From Roseibium marinum (GTDB lineage: Bacteria; Pseudomonadota; Alphaproteobacteria; Rhizobiales; Stappiaceae): a stretch of DNA of 64,000 nucleotides. The notes beneath the pieces are model-generated. The model made no database searches. It was not told the DNA's origin and worked only from the letters and a program-made list of their open reading frames with translations. The DNA lies in contig NZ_PPCN01000002.1 in NCBI RefSeq assembly GCF_002906165.1, positions 414,343-478,342 of the forward strand, in the 5' to 3' direction. Of the stretch, positions 49,656 to 58,879 are shown in pieces. Within the stretch, counting starts at the first letter, position 1. The number at the start of each line of letters is the position of its first letter. A program made the translations under genes and the position numbers.

Positions 49656-51239
49656 TCAGTTCTTGGTCACGAAGCGGAACTTGAACTGATTGTCGGCACG
49701 TTGAATGAGCTGGACCTTGTCCGAAACGCCCCAGGCAAGACCCTGCTGGTGAAGCGGAAGGTAGTAGGCGTTGTCATGACTTATCCTGAAGGCCTCGGCG
49801 ATAAGGTCGTCCCGCTTGTCCGGATCGATCTCGACCAGGATCTGATCGGTCAATTCGTCGATCTTGGCATCGCAGAAACCGCCATTGTTGAACGGCGAGC
49901 CGGCACCGGTCTCGTCGCGGCAGTTCATCAGGTTGTCGAGCACGTTCCAGCTGTCGAGGGATCCCGGCGTCCAGCCGAGCAGATAGAAGGACGTGTCGTA
50001 GCCGCCTGAAGCCAGGATCTTGGCGAAATACTTGGCTTTCGGCTGAGCGTTGAGATTCACCTTCACGCCGACCCGCGCCAGCATTGCCGTAACCGCCTGG
50101 CAGATGGCTTCGTCGTTGACATAGCGGTCGTTCGGGCAATCCATGCCGACGGAAAAACCGTCAGCATAACCGGCTTCCGCCAAAAGTGCCTTGGATGCTT
50201 CCGGGTCGTACGGATAGCGTTCGAACTCACCCGCCTTGGAGAACAGGAACGGCGAGATCATGATGGCGGTCGGCGTCGACAGATCCCGCATGACCTTCTT
50301 CTTGATCGCTTCGATGTCGATCGCCTGGTAAAAGGCCTTGCGGACTCTGGCATCCTTGAACGGGTTCTTGCCCTTCACATCCGAGTAGAGCAGTTCGTCG
50401 CGCATCTGGTCCATGCCGAGGAAAATGGTCCGCAGCTCCGGTCCGGTCAGCGCTACGGTGCCAGCATTGTCGTTGACGCGTTTGATGTCCTGAACCGGGA
50501 TCGGATAGACCATGTCCAGTTCACCGGACAAAAGTGCGGCGACCCGGGTGGCGTCGGAGGAAATCGGCGTGAACTCCACCGTATCGAGATTGTGTGCCGG
50601 CTTATCCCACCAGCCATCGTTTTTTTCAAAGACGGTTTTCACGCCGGCTTCGTGACTGGCGATCTTGAACGGACCGGTGCCGTTGGCATGCAGCGCCGCA
50701 TAGTTCGCCGCGGTGTCGGAGGCGGACGTCACCTTGACCGCGTCGTTTTCGGTCGTCCATTCCTTGTCCATTATGTAGAACGTATCCCACTCATAGTGCA
50801 GGATTGGGTTCGGGCCGGTCAGGACGAAATCGACTGTGTAATCGTCCACGATTTCGACCTTGGCATCGGCCGGAACGCGGGTGCTCAGATCGGACCCTTC
50901 GGAGTGGACGCGGTCGACGGAAAACGCGACATCCTCGGCCGTGAAATCGCTGCCGTTATGGAACTTGACACCCTTGCGCAGGTAGAACCGCCACCGGTTC
51001 GGATCGATGATTTCCCAGCGCTCCGCCAGACCGGGTTCGATCGCCAGATCGGCGCCCCTCCGGGTCAGCCCCTCATAGACATTACCAAGTGACGACAATG
51101 TGAAGGTTTCATTGAGGCTGTACGGATCCAGCGCGTTCAACGTGCCCTGAAAGGCGAATTTCAGTGTTTCAGCCTGAACAGCCGACCACGAACCCGCCAC
51201 ATATAATGTTGCGGCGATCACAAATGATTTCTTGTTCAT
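49656..51239 (-). CDS. Peptide-type ABC transporter substrate-binding protein (SBP family 5)
   Basis: A 527-residue periplasmic protein. The start at 51239 (MNKKSFVIAATLYVAGSWSAVQAE) gives a proper signal peptide, and GAGGGG lies just upstream; a longer in-frame start has no signal. LSSLGNVYEGLTRRGADLAIEPGLAERWEIIDPNRWRFYLRKGVKFHNGSDFTAEDVAFSVDRV is the diagnostic family 5 block. Members bind di- and oligopeptides, nickel chelates or other small solutes; the cargo is not fixed. It is the first gene of the transporter operon and lies 129 bases after an ArgE-like deacetylase gene on the same strand. Confidence 0.93.
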   Translation of the reverse strand: MNKKSFVIAATLYVAGSWSAVQAETLKFAFQGTLNALDPYSLNETFTLSSLGNVYEGLTRRGADLAIEPGLAERWEIIDPNRWRFYLRKGVKFHNGSDFTAEDVAFSVDRVHSEGSDLSTRVPADAKVEIVDDYTVDFVLTGPNPILHYEWDTFYIMDKEWTTENDAVKVTSASDTAANYAALHANGTGPFKIASHEAGVKTVFEKNDGWWDKPAHNLDTVEFTPISSDATRVAALLSGELDMVYPIPVQDIKRVNDNAGTVALTGPELRTIFLGMDQMRDELLYSDVKGKNPFKDARVRKAFYQAIDIEAIKKKVMRDLSTPTAIMISPFLFSKAGEFERYPYDPEASKALLAEAGYADGFSVGMDCPNDRYVNDEAICQAVTAMLARVGVKVNLNAQPKAKYFAKILASGGYDTSFYLLGWTPGSLDSWNVLDNLMNCRDETGAGSPFNNGGFCDAKIDELTDQILVEIDPDKRDDLIAEAFRISHDNAYYLPLHQQGLAWGVSDKVQLIQRADNQFKFRFVTKN

Positions 51240-51368
51240 TTTCCCCTCTTTCCGGTTTCCCGAACTGCAATCCGGGCACGGCAGCTCATCCCGCGATTGC
51301 ACACCTGCCCTGCAGGATGGAACTATGGCACTGTAACTGACTGAGTTCAAATCGGTTCAACAGTCATT

Positions 51369-52526
51369 TTACGCCAGACCTGCTGTCAGTCTGTCTAAAA
51401 ACGCGGCACACCGGTCCAATTCGGCAAGTTCGATGAATTCGTCCGCCTGATGAGCCTGGTCGATGGATCCCGGCCCGCAGATGACCGTTGAAAGCCCGTG
51501 GTTCTGGTAGATACCGCCCTCGGTCGCGTAGACCACCACATTGCGGGCGTTATCGCCGGTCAGGCGCCGCGCGAGCGTTTCGGCCCGGCCGTTGTCTTCT
51601 TCCTTGAGGCCGGGCACATTCGCCATCTCCTCCACACCGATCCGGCATTCCGAAGAAATCGCCCGCATATCGGGCAGGACCTCGCGCTCGATGAATAATC
51701 TATAAGCAGCGACCCAGTCTTCCACACTTTCCCCCGGCAAGATGCGGATATCTGTGACGAATTCGCAATATTCCGCGGTGATGTTGTGGGCCTGCCCGCC
51801 CTGGATCACGCCACAATGAAGCGTCGTGTAGGGTGGATTGAAGGGACAGCCGGGTTCGGCCCTGGCCTTGTTCTCCGCGGTCTTGCCGTCCAGCCACGTG
51901 ATCAGTTTCGCCGCCGCCGAAATAGCGGAAACGCCCCTGTGCAACCGGCTGGAATGCACCGGGTGACCGCGGATACTCGTCTTGAGAACAACAATTCCCT
52001 TGTGTCCGGTCACCACTTTCATGCGTGTGGGTTCGCCCACGATGACGAGGTCCGGCCTTGGTCCCCGTGCGAGCATGTCCTCAATGAGTGGCGAGACACC
52101 GGTGCAACCTGTCTCCTCGTCATAGGACAGCGCGATGTGCACCGGCCTCTTGAGATCAGCGGACAGAAAATCCGGCACCTTCGCAAGCACCGTTGCGGCA
52201 AATCCCTTCATGTCCGCCGCGCCGCGCCCGTAAAGCCGTCCGTCGGCTTCCCAGGCGGTGAAAGGGTCCCGTGACCAGTTCTGGCCCTCGACGGGCACCA
52301 CATCCGTGTGCGCCGACAGAACGGCGCCTCCGTCGAGCGCCGGGCCGACCCTGGCATGAAGCGAGGCCTTGGTGCCGTCACCGTTCGGAACCCGGACCGA
52401 TGTCACGCCCAGACCGGCAAGGTATTCCTCGACAAAGTCGATCAGGGCGAGGTTGCTGCGGTCTGAAACCGTATTGAACGAGATCAGTTTCTTCAGCATG
52501 GCTCGCGGCGTACGGAACTGGCTCAC
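51369..52526 (-). CDS. argE: Acetylornithine deacetylase (ArgE-type M20 peptidase)
   Basis: A 385-residue M20 metallopeptidase. The zinc ligands are the His in LSAHTDVVP, the shared Asp in YGRGAADMKGFAA, the catalytic Glu pair in SYDEETGCTG, and the late His of IYQNHGLSTVICGPG. The length and wording match ArgE, which releases ornithine from N-acetylornithine; a related N-acyl amino-acid deacylase cannot be excluded. The start is a GTG at 52526 with GGAGA just upstream. It lies between the cyclase gene (16 bases before it) and the peptide ABC operon (after), all on the minus strand. This suggests a role in using imported acylated compounds. Confidence 0.87.
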   Translation of the reverse strand: MSQFRTPRAMLKKLISFNTVSDRSNLALIDFVEEYLAGLGVTSVRVPNGDGTKASLHARVGPALDGGAVLSAHTDVVPVEGQNWSRDPFTAWEADGRLYGRGAADMKGFAATVLAKVPDFLSADLKRPVHIALSYDEETGCTGVSPLIEDMLARGPRPDLVIVGEPTRMKVVTGHKGIVVLKTSIRGHPVHSSRLHRGVSAISAAAKLITWLDGKTAENKARAEPGCPFNPPYTTLHCGVIQGGQAHNITAEYCEFVTDIRILPGESVEDWVAAYRLFIEREVLPDMRAISSECRIGVEEMANVPGLKEEDNGRAETLARRLTGDNARNVVVYATEGGIYQNHGLSTVICGPGSIDQAHQADEFIELAELDRCAAFLDRLTAGLA

Positions 52527-52542
52527 GTTCTCTCCAGGCTTT

Positions 52543-54312
52543 TCATCGGATAGCTGCGGCGCCTTTGCCGCGAGTCGCGGTGCCCATCCTGGCATCAGGC
52601 ACATAAAGGCCGTCCAGGCTGATCATCGTGAATATCTGCAAGGCGATTTCCTTGCCCCGCAACTTGATTTCCGACGTCTCCGCGCCGGAAACTTCTGCTT
52701 CCGCCGCATCGATCACGGCTTTGGAAACGGCGAGGAAACTGCCGTGAATCTTGTTTTCCGTCTCCAGCCGGCTGGCCGTGTTGACCACATCGCCGAGCGC
52801 GGTCAGGCCGCCCCGCGTGCCGTCGGTTCCCGCAGCGCCGATGCGGCCCAGGATGGCCGGACCCAGATGCAGCCCGATCCCGAGGCGGATCGGATCGCGG
52901 AATTGCGGTCCCTTTTCCGCTTCCAGGGCCTTCATGACGCTTTCGATACGCTTGCTGGCCCCGAGTGCCTGACGGGCTCCGGTCGCGGTATCGCAGTCCA
53001 TACCGAAGATGGCCATGATGCCGTCGCCGATGAACTTGTCGACATAACCGCCTTCGGCGCGGATGGCTGCCGAGGCCTGATCGAGATAGCTGTTGAGAAG
53101 ATGCACGACATCATAGGCGAGGTGGGACTCCGTGATGCGGGTGAAATTGCGCAGATCGACGAACATCACCGTCACCACCTGCTCGACCCCCCAGAAATAG
53201 GCATCCTGAAGGTGCCGGGTGGAGCCGGCCGCAGCCCTCACCGGAACCAGGGGCTGAACCTCGATATTTCCCCTGGGACGGATCTGGCAGGCCAGACGCA
53301 CATTTTCCCCCGCCGCAATCCTGGTGAGCACGGCGGCTTCCGCTGCTCCGGGCTCGCTCAGGGTCTCGCTGCCCTTGAGGATACGCACCCGGCAGGTGGA
53401 GCAGCGCGCCCGGCCACCGCAGACGGCCGCGTGGGGTATGTCTTTCATCCGGCTCATCTCCAGAAGCGTCGGACCCGGAGACACGCGGGTTTTGAGGCCA
53501 CCGGGATAGGTGACCGAAATGCCGGAGGCGAAGCGCTGAACCAGGTAGCGGATCAGAACGATGAGAAGGCTTATCAATATGAGGCCGAAAACAAAGGCCC
53601 TGAGCTGCAGGGCCAGGTCCTGGGCCCAAAGACGCTGTTCCGGCGTGACCTGCACCGCGATGTCCCGGGTGAGGGCCAGGCGCCGGGCCCCTTCGATCCA
53701 GCCCCACAGGGCCAGCACCGGCACGGCCGCCGCAAAAGTCGCTGCCAGCAGCAGGAGGCGCCGATAGAGGGGATAAAGCCTCAGCCAGAAATGCAGTCCG
53801 ATCATGGCGTGGAACCAGACCACCAGCAACAGGATGGACTGGCTCAGGGCGCCTTCGGGCCACAGCATGGTCAGCATCTGCGAATAGACCGGCGCGAAAC
53901 CGAATTCCCTGGCGACGCCCATGGTGAAGGAGACATGCGGGATCAGGGACCAGGGGATGTAAAGACCGAGCGCCAGCTGACTGAATTCCCAGCGTGACAT
54001 CTTCAGGGTCCGGCGCCGGCTTGTCCGCCACAGGGCGAGCGTCACGTGGGTCAGCGCCGCGAGGATAAGGAGCGCTTCACCCAACGGGCTGCGCCAGACC
54101 CAGTAGTGCCAGGTCGAAGCCTTGTCCATCGCCTCGACGGAAATGATGCCGAGGGCGTGGTTGAGAAAGTGGCTTAGGCAAAAAGAAAACAGGACCAGCC
54201 CGCTCCACAGCCGCAGACGCTGGCGCCAGTTGCCCAGCCCTGGCCGCGATCTGGCCTCGGCCTGCCGGGATGCCGGTTTGACGGGAATGGAAGCAGATCC
54301 GGGCACGCTCAT
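52543..54312 (-). CDS. Class III adenylate/guanylate cyclase with SDH-like membrane domain and 2Fe-2S domain
   Basis: A 589-residue multidomain signalling enzyme. Residues about 30-255 form six membrane helices with histidines placed in helices (SHFLNHALG about 48-54, LTHVTLALW, LIPHVSFTM, WFHAMIGLHFW about 166-175), like the heme-b-binding anchor of succinate dehydrogenase. Residues about 265-355 are a plant-type ferredoxin domain with cysteines at 298, 304, 307 and 342 in C-x5-C-x2-C-xn-C spacing. Residues about 375-560 are a complete cyclase domain: metal aspartates in VMFVDLRNF (386) and YVDKFIGDG (430), and the transition-state Asn and Arg in GDVVNTASRLE. The start at 54312 has GGAGA upstream. 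It probably couples electron-transport or redox state to cyclic nucleotide production. Confidence 0.9.
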   Translation of the reverse strand: MSVPGSASIPVKPASRQAEARSRPGLGNWRQRLRLWSGLVLFSFCLSHFLNHALGIISVEAMDKASTWHYWVWRSPLGEALLILAALTHVTLALWRTSRRRTLKMSRWEFSQLALGLYIPWSLIPHVSFTMGVAREFGFAPVYSQMLTMLWPEGALSQSILLLVVWFHAMIGLHFWLRLYPLYRRLLLLAATFAAAVPVLALWGWIEGARRLALTRDIAVQVTPEQRLWAQDLALQLRAFVFGLILISLLIVLIRYLVQRFASGISVTYPGGLKTRVSPGPTLLEMSRMKDIPHAAVCGGRARCSTCRVRILKGSETLSEPGAAEAAVLTRIAAGENVRLACQIRPRGNIEVQPLVPVRAAAGSTRHLQDAYFWGVEQVVTVMFVDLRNFTRITESHLAYDVVHLLNSYLDQASAAIRAEGGYVDKFIGDGIMAIFGMDCDTATGARQALGASKRIESVMKALEAEKGPQFRDPIRLGIGLHLGPAILGRIGAAGTDGTRGGLTALGDVVNTASRLETENKIHGSFLAVSKAVIDAAEAEVSGAETSEIKLRGKEIALQIFTMISLDGLYVPDARMGTATRGKGAAAIR

Positions 54313-54565
54313 AGAGATCTCCAGGCATCCATGCCGGTTTGAAGGCGCCTCCCGCAGGCAGGCCGAACCGCATGAATGCAGCAATGCGGCCCGTTTGCAA
54401 AGAAAGAGACGCTTGTCAGGTCATCGAACGAGGATCAGTGGCGCGGAAGCCCCGTCCGGTCAACCCGGTGCGGGACCGCAATGGTGGAAAGTCTTTCCGG
54501 GTGCTTGAAACTCGATCCGTCAGACGCAACTGTCCGGCAGGACATTTGCACGGAGAGAAATGATC

Positions 54566-54925
54566 ATGAAGGTCTACGGCATCAGGAACTGCGACACCGT
54601 CAAGAAGGCCCGTAAATTTCTGGAGGAGGCCGGGATGGAGTACGCGTTTCACGACTACCGCAAGGACGGCGTGGACGCGGACAAGCTGGCGGCTTTTGTC
54701 GGGGAGTTCGGCTGGGACACCGTGTTGAACAGGCGCGGCACCACATGGCGGAAACTGGATGATGCGACCAAGGACGCCGTCGTCGATGCCGCCAGCGCTC
54801 TCAGTGTCATGATCGAGCATCCCTCGGCAATCAGGCGCCCGATCGTCGAGGGAGAGACGAAGAACTTCATCGGCTTCGATCCCGTTGCCTGGGAAATGGC
54901 GCTGGAACTGGGCGAGTTGAAATAA
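54566..54925 (+). CDS. ArsC/Spx-family thioredoxin-fold protein (YffB-like)
   Basis: A 119-residue protein (121 if the ATG at 54560 is used; GGAG at 54552-54555 serves either). KVYGIRNCDTVKKARKFLEEAGMEYAFHDYRKDGVD is the ArsC/Spx thioredoxin-fold opening with a single active Cys (about residue 9). LNRRGTTWRKL and a late IRRPIVEG are the other conserved blocks. YffB-type proteins are thought to be glutathione-dependent thiol reductases; arsenate reduction is not implied, since no ars genes are near. It is divergent from the cyclase gene. Confidence 0.88.
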   Translation: MKVYGIRNCDTVKKARKFLEEAGMEYAFHDYRKDGVDADKLAAFVGEFGWDTVLNRRGTTWRKLDDATKDAVVDAASALSVMIEHPSAIRRPIVEGETKNFIGFDPVAWEMALELGELK

Positions 54926-54964
54926 AGGTGCAGGGCTGGACGTGTGTGTAAGATGGAGCCGGTG

Positions 54965-55381
54965 TTACCAGGTCCGCCGCGGACCGGTGTCGATGTGGTA
55001 ATGGCCGGAGGAATAGTGCTTGTAGCCGCCGACCTCCTTCTGACCCTTCAGATAGGCGATGACGGATGAAGGGTTGCCGGCAACGGAGAAGTCCACCGCG
55101 CGGCAGTTCAGGTGATAGGAGCTCTTGGCGCCGCCCTTCCACCAGTTTTCCAGCCACCAGCGTTTGGTGGAATGTACGGTGACGCGGCCATAGCGCTTGG
55201 CCACACGGTTGAGCACCTTTTTCAGCTTGCGTGGCACGCACCAGGAGCTGTCGTCATAATCGATCGAATTGTGAGACGCGGTCATCCAGCCCATGCCGGT
55301 AACGCCGGCAACGGTGCCGCAGCCGGCGAGCGTGACGGAAAATCCGATAAATACGATCCAGGCGATGAGGCGCTGACGCAT
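54965..55381 (-). CDS. Peptidase M15-type lipoprotein (DUF882/YcbK-like)
   Basis: A 138-residue protein starting at 55381 (MRQRLIAWIVFIGFSVTLAGC). The lipobox VTLAGC (Cys about 21) marks it as a lipoprotein. The C-terminal domain has the zinc-site pattern of M15 D,D-carboxypeptidase relatives: SSYHLNCRAVDFSV (His and Asp) and SGHYHIDTGPRR (His). It may cleave or bind cell-wall peptides. A longer upstream frame is not supported, although the ribosome site is weak. Confidence 0.82.
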   Translation of the reverse strand: MRQRLIAWIVFIGFSVTLAGCGTVAGVTGMGWMTASHNSIDYDDSSWCVPRKLKKVLNRVAKRYGRVTVHSTKRWWLENWWKGGAKSSYHLNCRAVDFSVAGNPSSVIAYLKGQKEVGGYKHYSSGHYHIDTGPRRTW

Positions 55382-55738
55382 GACGGGCAAGCCTTGTCGA
55401 AACTGATTGCGATGTCGTCCCCCACGCCAAGGCTCGTGCAATTTGATTAAAATTGTGATGAAAAACGTGGTTAACGGCCAAGGAATTGGAAAGTTTCTGT
55501 CTCGTGTCCGGTCCGCTGCAACCGCTTGCCGGTAGGCCGCTGCAATTGGATGCATATTCGGTGTCTGATCCGCTATGCCCGTCCCGGTTCGGGCCGCAAT
55601 TATCGGCCTCTGTCGGATTTTCATGCCGCGGTGCCGGTATTACAGGGTCACGTTGTTGCCGAAGCTGATGAAGAATACGGCCTCGACGACCGGCGCAGGC
55701 CGGCAGGGGTCCCGGGATAATTTGGAGACTTGAAGAAC
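55382..55738. other. Intergenic region between the M15 lipoprotein and purU
   Basis: 357 bases between divergent genes without a supportable gene. It is AT-rich near 55440-55495 (a GTTAAC palindrome there) and should hold the promoters of both flanking genes. I see no recognisable riboswitch or RNA gene. Confidence 0.5.
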
Positions 55739-56596
55739 ATGCCCGACAGCCTATTCGTTCTGACGCTGTCATGCGCGGACAAGCCCGGAATTGTGGCCGC
55801 CGTGACGACGGAACTTGCGGATTTCGGGGCCAACATCGCCGAAAGCGACCAGTTCTGGGACCGGGTCACCAATCAGTTTTTCCTCAGGATCGCGATCCTG
55901 GCCCCCGAAGGCGTCACGCTGGAAAGTGTCCAGAAGTCGCTGGATCCGGTCATCAGCCGGTTCGACATGAAGGCGAAACTGGTCGACACCGCCAGGCGGC
56001 CGAGGGTGATCGTCATGGTGTCGAAATTCGACCACGCGATGCTGCATCTTCTCTATCAGATCCGTGTCGGCTGGATGGATGCCGAGGTCGTGGCCATCGT
56101 CTCCAACCACGCGGACGGACGGCGGACGGCCGAACATGAGGGCATTGTGTTCCATCACTGGCCGGTGACCAGGGAAAACAAGGCCGAGCAGGAAGACAAG
56201 CTCCTGAAACTGGTCAAGGAAACCGGTGCCGATCTGGTGGTGCTCGCCCGCTACATGCAGGTGCTGTCCGACACTCTTTCCAAGCGGCTGTTCGGCAAGG
56301 TGATCAACATTCACCACTCCTTCCTGCCGAGTTTCAAGGGCGCGAAGCCCTATCATCAGGCCCATGCGCGCGGCGTGAAGATGATCGGCGCCACGGCGCA
56401 TTACGTCACGCCGGATCTCGACGAGGGGCCGATCATCGAACAGGATGCGGAACGGGTCAGCCATGCCCTGTCCGCCGAGGATTTCGTCGCCCGCGGCCGG
56501 GACATCGAAGCGCGCGTGCTCGCCCGAGCCGTGAAATACCACCTGGAAAACCGGGTGATGATCGTCGGCAACAAGACGATCGTCTTCACCCCGTAA
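55739..56596 (+). CDS. purU: Formyltetrahydrofolate deformylase
   Basis: A 285-residue enzyme releasing formate from 10-formyl-THF, balancing one-carbon units. The N-terminal ACT domain (about 5-85) starts LFVLTLSCADKPGIVAAVTTELADFGANI. The C-terminal formyltransferase-type domain has VINIHHSFLPSFKGAKPYHQAHARGVKMIGATAHYVTPDLDEGPII, with the catalytic Asn/His/Asp triad. The ATG at 55739 is chosen because GGAG is eleven bases upstream, whereas the TTG at 55730 is too close to it. A T8 terminator follows 25 bases after its stop. Confidence 0.94.
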   Translation: MPDSLFVLTLSCADKPGIVAAVTTELADFGANIAESDQFWDRVTNQFFLRIAILAPEGVTLESVQKSLDPVISRFDMKAKLVDTARRPRVIVMVSKFDHAMLHLLYQIRVGWMDAEVVAIVSNHADGRRTAEHEGIVFHHWPVTRENKAEQEDKLLKLVKETGADLVVLARYMQVLSDTLSKRLFGKVINIHHSFLPSFKGAKPYHQAHARGVKMIGATAHYVTPDLDEGPIIEQDAERVSHALSAEDFVARGRDIEARVLARAVKYHLENRVMIVGNKTIVFTP

Positions 56597-56620
56597 GCTT
56601 GAGCCTGTCCGCCGCACCCG

Positions 56621-56644
56621 AACGGGACTGGCCCCGTTTTTTTT
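56621..56644 (+). terminator. Intrinsic terminator after purU
   Basis: AACGGG at 56621-56626 pairs with CCCGTT at 56633-56638; eight T residues follow from 56637 to 56644. Confidence 0.88.
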
Positions 56645-56662
56645 GCCGGAGAACCCGGACCT

Positions 56663-57259
56663 TTACAGCACAAGCGCCCAAAGCGTGGCGGCGATCATCG
56701 CCACGGCCATTGAAACGGTGATCGCCCGCATCAGAGGGCCGTCGCCGATCACGGCGAGGATGGACACGCCGGCAAGCGCCCAGAGAGAATGAAACACCAA
56801 GCCGCCCAGGGTGAAGCCGGCGACCAGGATCAGGGCGTTTTCGTGAACGCTCAAGGTGTTCCCGGCCAGAAAGGTCGAGAACGCCACAAGGTTCATCGCC
56901 CAGGTTTTCGGGCTGAGCGGATGGATCAGCAACCCCTCCCAGAAACTCGGTAGGGCCACCTCACCCTTCGGCCTGACGCTCAGGGAAACGATGCGCCATG
57001 CGAGATAGGTCATATAGGCCATGCTCAGCACCTTGAAGATCGTGACGATCGGTCCGCCACCTGCCAACACATGTCCGAGACCGTAGGCCACACTGAGCTT
57101 CAGCGGCAGGGACCCGATCTGGGAGGCGACGATGACCGGGAACGCCGTGCGGTAGCCCGCGGACGCGCCGATCGCCAGAAAGGTCAGGTTTCCCGGACCC
57201 GGTGTGCCGGTCATCACGATGACGAAAACCGCGAAGGCGAGAAATGTGGCGGGATCCAT
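56663..57259 (-). CDS. LysE-family amino-acid exporter
   Basis: A 198-residue membrane protein with about six hydrophobic segments. It opens ATFLAFAVFVIVMTGTPGPGNLTFLAIGASAGYRTAF, the TPGPN-type LysE motif. Family members export basic amino acids, homoserine lactones or other metabolites. GGAG lies eight bases before the ATG. It is divergent from a MocR regulator, whose usual targets are such neighbours; the exported compound is unknown. Confidence 0.9.
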   Translation of the reverse strand: MDPATFLAFAVFVIVMTGTPGPGNLTFLAIGASAGYRTAFPVIVASQIGSLPLKLSVAYGLGHVLAGGGPIVTIFKVLSMAYMTYLAWRIVSLSVRPKGEVALPSFWEGLLIHPLSPKTWAMNLVAFSTFLAGNTLSVHENALILVAGFTLGGLVFHSLWALAGVSILAVIGDGPLMRAITVSMAVAMIAATLWALVL

Positions 57260-57278
57260 GGGGTATCTCCGGATAGTT

Positions 57279-57296
57279 ATCGATACAATCGATACA
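57279..57296. promoter_or_regulatory. Direct-repeat operator candidate between lysE and mocR
   Basis: ATCGATACA is repeated head-to-tail at 57279-57287 and 57288-57296. Adjacent direct repeats of this length are typical of MocR/GabR-type sites. It lies 20 bases before the exporter start and about 60 before the regulator start. Confidence 0.6.
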
Positions 57297-57357
57297 AAAT
57301 TGGCGGAGATATCAATTGTCTTGAGAAATTGTATTCGTCAATGATAACATTGTCCTC

Positions 57358-58767
57358 ATGACAATGTGGATACCGGACATAAAGGCGGCGCAGGGCCCGA
57401 TTTATCTGGCAATCGCGGATGCGCTGGAAGCCGATATCGGCACCGGCGCCCTGGCGCGGGGAGACCGGTTGCCACCGCAACGGGAACTGGCCTATCGGCT
57501 GGGCGTGACCCTCGGCACCATCACAAGGGCCTATGGCGAGGCGGAACGGCGCCGGCTGGTGAAGGGCGAGACCGGCCGCGGCACCTATGTCGCACCGGAA
57601 AAACAGAAGGTCTCGCCCCTGATCCCGAGGGAAGAAGAGCCGGAAGCCGTCGATCTGGCCCGCAATTTCGCCTATCCGCATCTCAATCCGAGCCTGTCCG
57701 ACGGGCTGGTGCGCATGTCCCGGACAGTCGGCATCGACCGGCTGAACGGCTTCGTGCCATCCGAAGGCCTCAGAGCTCACCGCGAAACCGGGGTTCTCGT
57801 CTTCAAGGACTACGGCCTTGACGCCGACCCGGCCCGTGTCGCCGTCACCTGCGGCGCGCAGCACGGCATCCAGGTGACCTGTCAGGCCCTCTTCAGGGCG
57901 GGCGACGCCATTGCCGTCGATCGTTTCACCTATCCGTCGATTTTCAGTTCCCTTGCGGGCATCGGATTGAAACCGGTTCCGCTTCCCGCCCTGCGGCGCG
58001 CGGACGGTGGTTTCGGCGCCATGGATCCGCAGGCGCTCGCCCGGGCGGCGGCAACCCATGGCGTCAAGGGCGTCTTCCTGATGCCGAACATGCAAAATCC
58101 GACAACGCACACCATGTCTGTGGAGGAAAGGCAGGATCTCGTCCAGGTGGCGCGGTCCCATGACATCAAGATCGTCGAGGACGATCCCTATACGCCTTTT
58201 CTGCCGGAAACGCTGCCGGCTTTCGGTGCGCTCGCCCCGGAACGGACCGCCTCGATCGCCAGCATTTCAAAGGTCTGTTCTCCCGGCAGCCGGATCGGCT
58301 TTGTCCATGTGCCGGCCTCTTTCGGAGACAGCATCCGCAACAAGATCGGCGAAAGCACCTGGATGGCTTCGCCGATCACCGCCGAACTGATCGCCGGCTG
58401 GGTTCGGGAGGGGCATCTGTTCAAGACGCTGCGCCTGAAGCGGAAAGCCAATCGCGTCCGGTTCCTGAACGCCCGGGATCTCCTGTCCCCCTATTTTCTC
58501 CAGGGTGATCCCGACAAGGTGTTCGGCTGGCTGCGGCTGCCGGACGCGGTCGATCCGGATGCGCTTCAGGCCGCGCTTGGCCACCAGGGCGTGGCGGTTC
58601 TTTCGTCGCGATATTTTCAGGTGAGGGATCATGCACCGGCCCCCTATCTGCGCATAACCTTCGGATCGGAACCATCCGAAGACCGTTTCCGCTGGGCTCT
58701 TGGAAAGGTCAGGGCGACGATCGACCAATTGGCCGACTTGCCGGAGCTGAACCGGCCGGTAGGCTAA
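57358..58767 (+). CDS. MocR-type (GntR/aminotransferase) transcriptional regulator
   Basis: A 469-residue regulator. A GntR winged helix-turn-helix (about 10-80: IYLAIADALEADIGTGALARGDRLPPQRELAYRLGVTLGTITRAYGEAERRRLV) is joined to a class I aminotransferase domain (about 100-460). PLP-site blocks are CGAQHGIQVTCQALF, DRFTYPS, FLMPNMQNPTTHTM, VEDDPYTPFL, and the PLP lysine in IASISKVCSPGSRIGFV. MocR proteins sense PLP or an amino compound. The target is most likely the divergent exporter gene and itself. Confidence 0.93.
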   Translation: MTMWIPDIKAAQGPIYLAIADALEADIGTGALARGDRLPPQRELAYRLGVTLGTITRAYGEAERRRLVKGETGRGTYVAPEKQKVSPLIPREEEPEAVDLARNFAYPHLNPSLSDGLVRMSRTVGIDRLNGFVPSEGLRAHRETGVLVFKDYGLDADPARVAVTCGAQHGIQVTCQALFRAGDAIAVDRFTYPSIFSSLAGIGLKPVPLPALRRADGGFGAMDPQALARAAATHGVKGVFLMPNMQNPTTHTMSVEERQDLVQVARSHDIKIVEDDPYTPFLPETLPAFGALAPERTASIASISKVCSPGSRIGFVHVPASFGDSIRNKIGESTWMASPITAELIAGWVREGHLFKTLRLKRKANRVRFLNARDLLSPYFLQGDPDKVFGWLRLPDAVDPDALQAALGHQGVAVLSSRYFQVRDHAPAPYLRITFGSEPSEDRFRWALGKVRATIDQLADLPELNRPVG

Positions 58768-58879
58768 GCCCACCTGGACAGCCTTTGACAACAGGCACGG
58801 GCCGGTCAATAAGCGGCGCGACAAGGGCATTGCAACCGTGCGCTCCACTGCGCCACGCAGTGACCCGCGACGAGGTGAT

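Noticed and set aside
52369..53997. Plus-strand frame of 542 codons opposite the cyclase gene
   Set aside because: Shadow of the cyclase; repetitive Asp/His/Arg content and no motifs.
58768..58879. BioR operator (TTAT...ATAA type) before bioM
   Set aside because: No such palindrome is visible here or before bioY, although biotin genes of related bacteria often have one.
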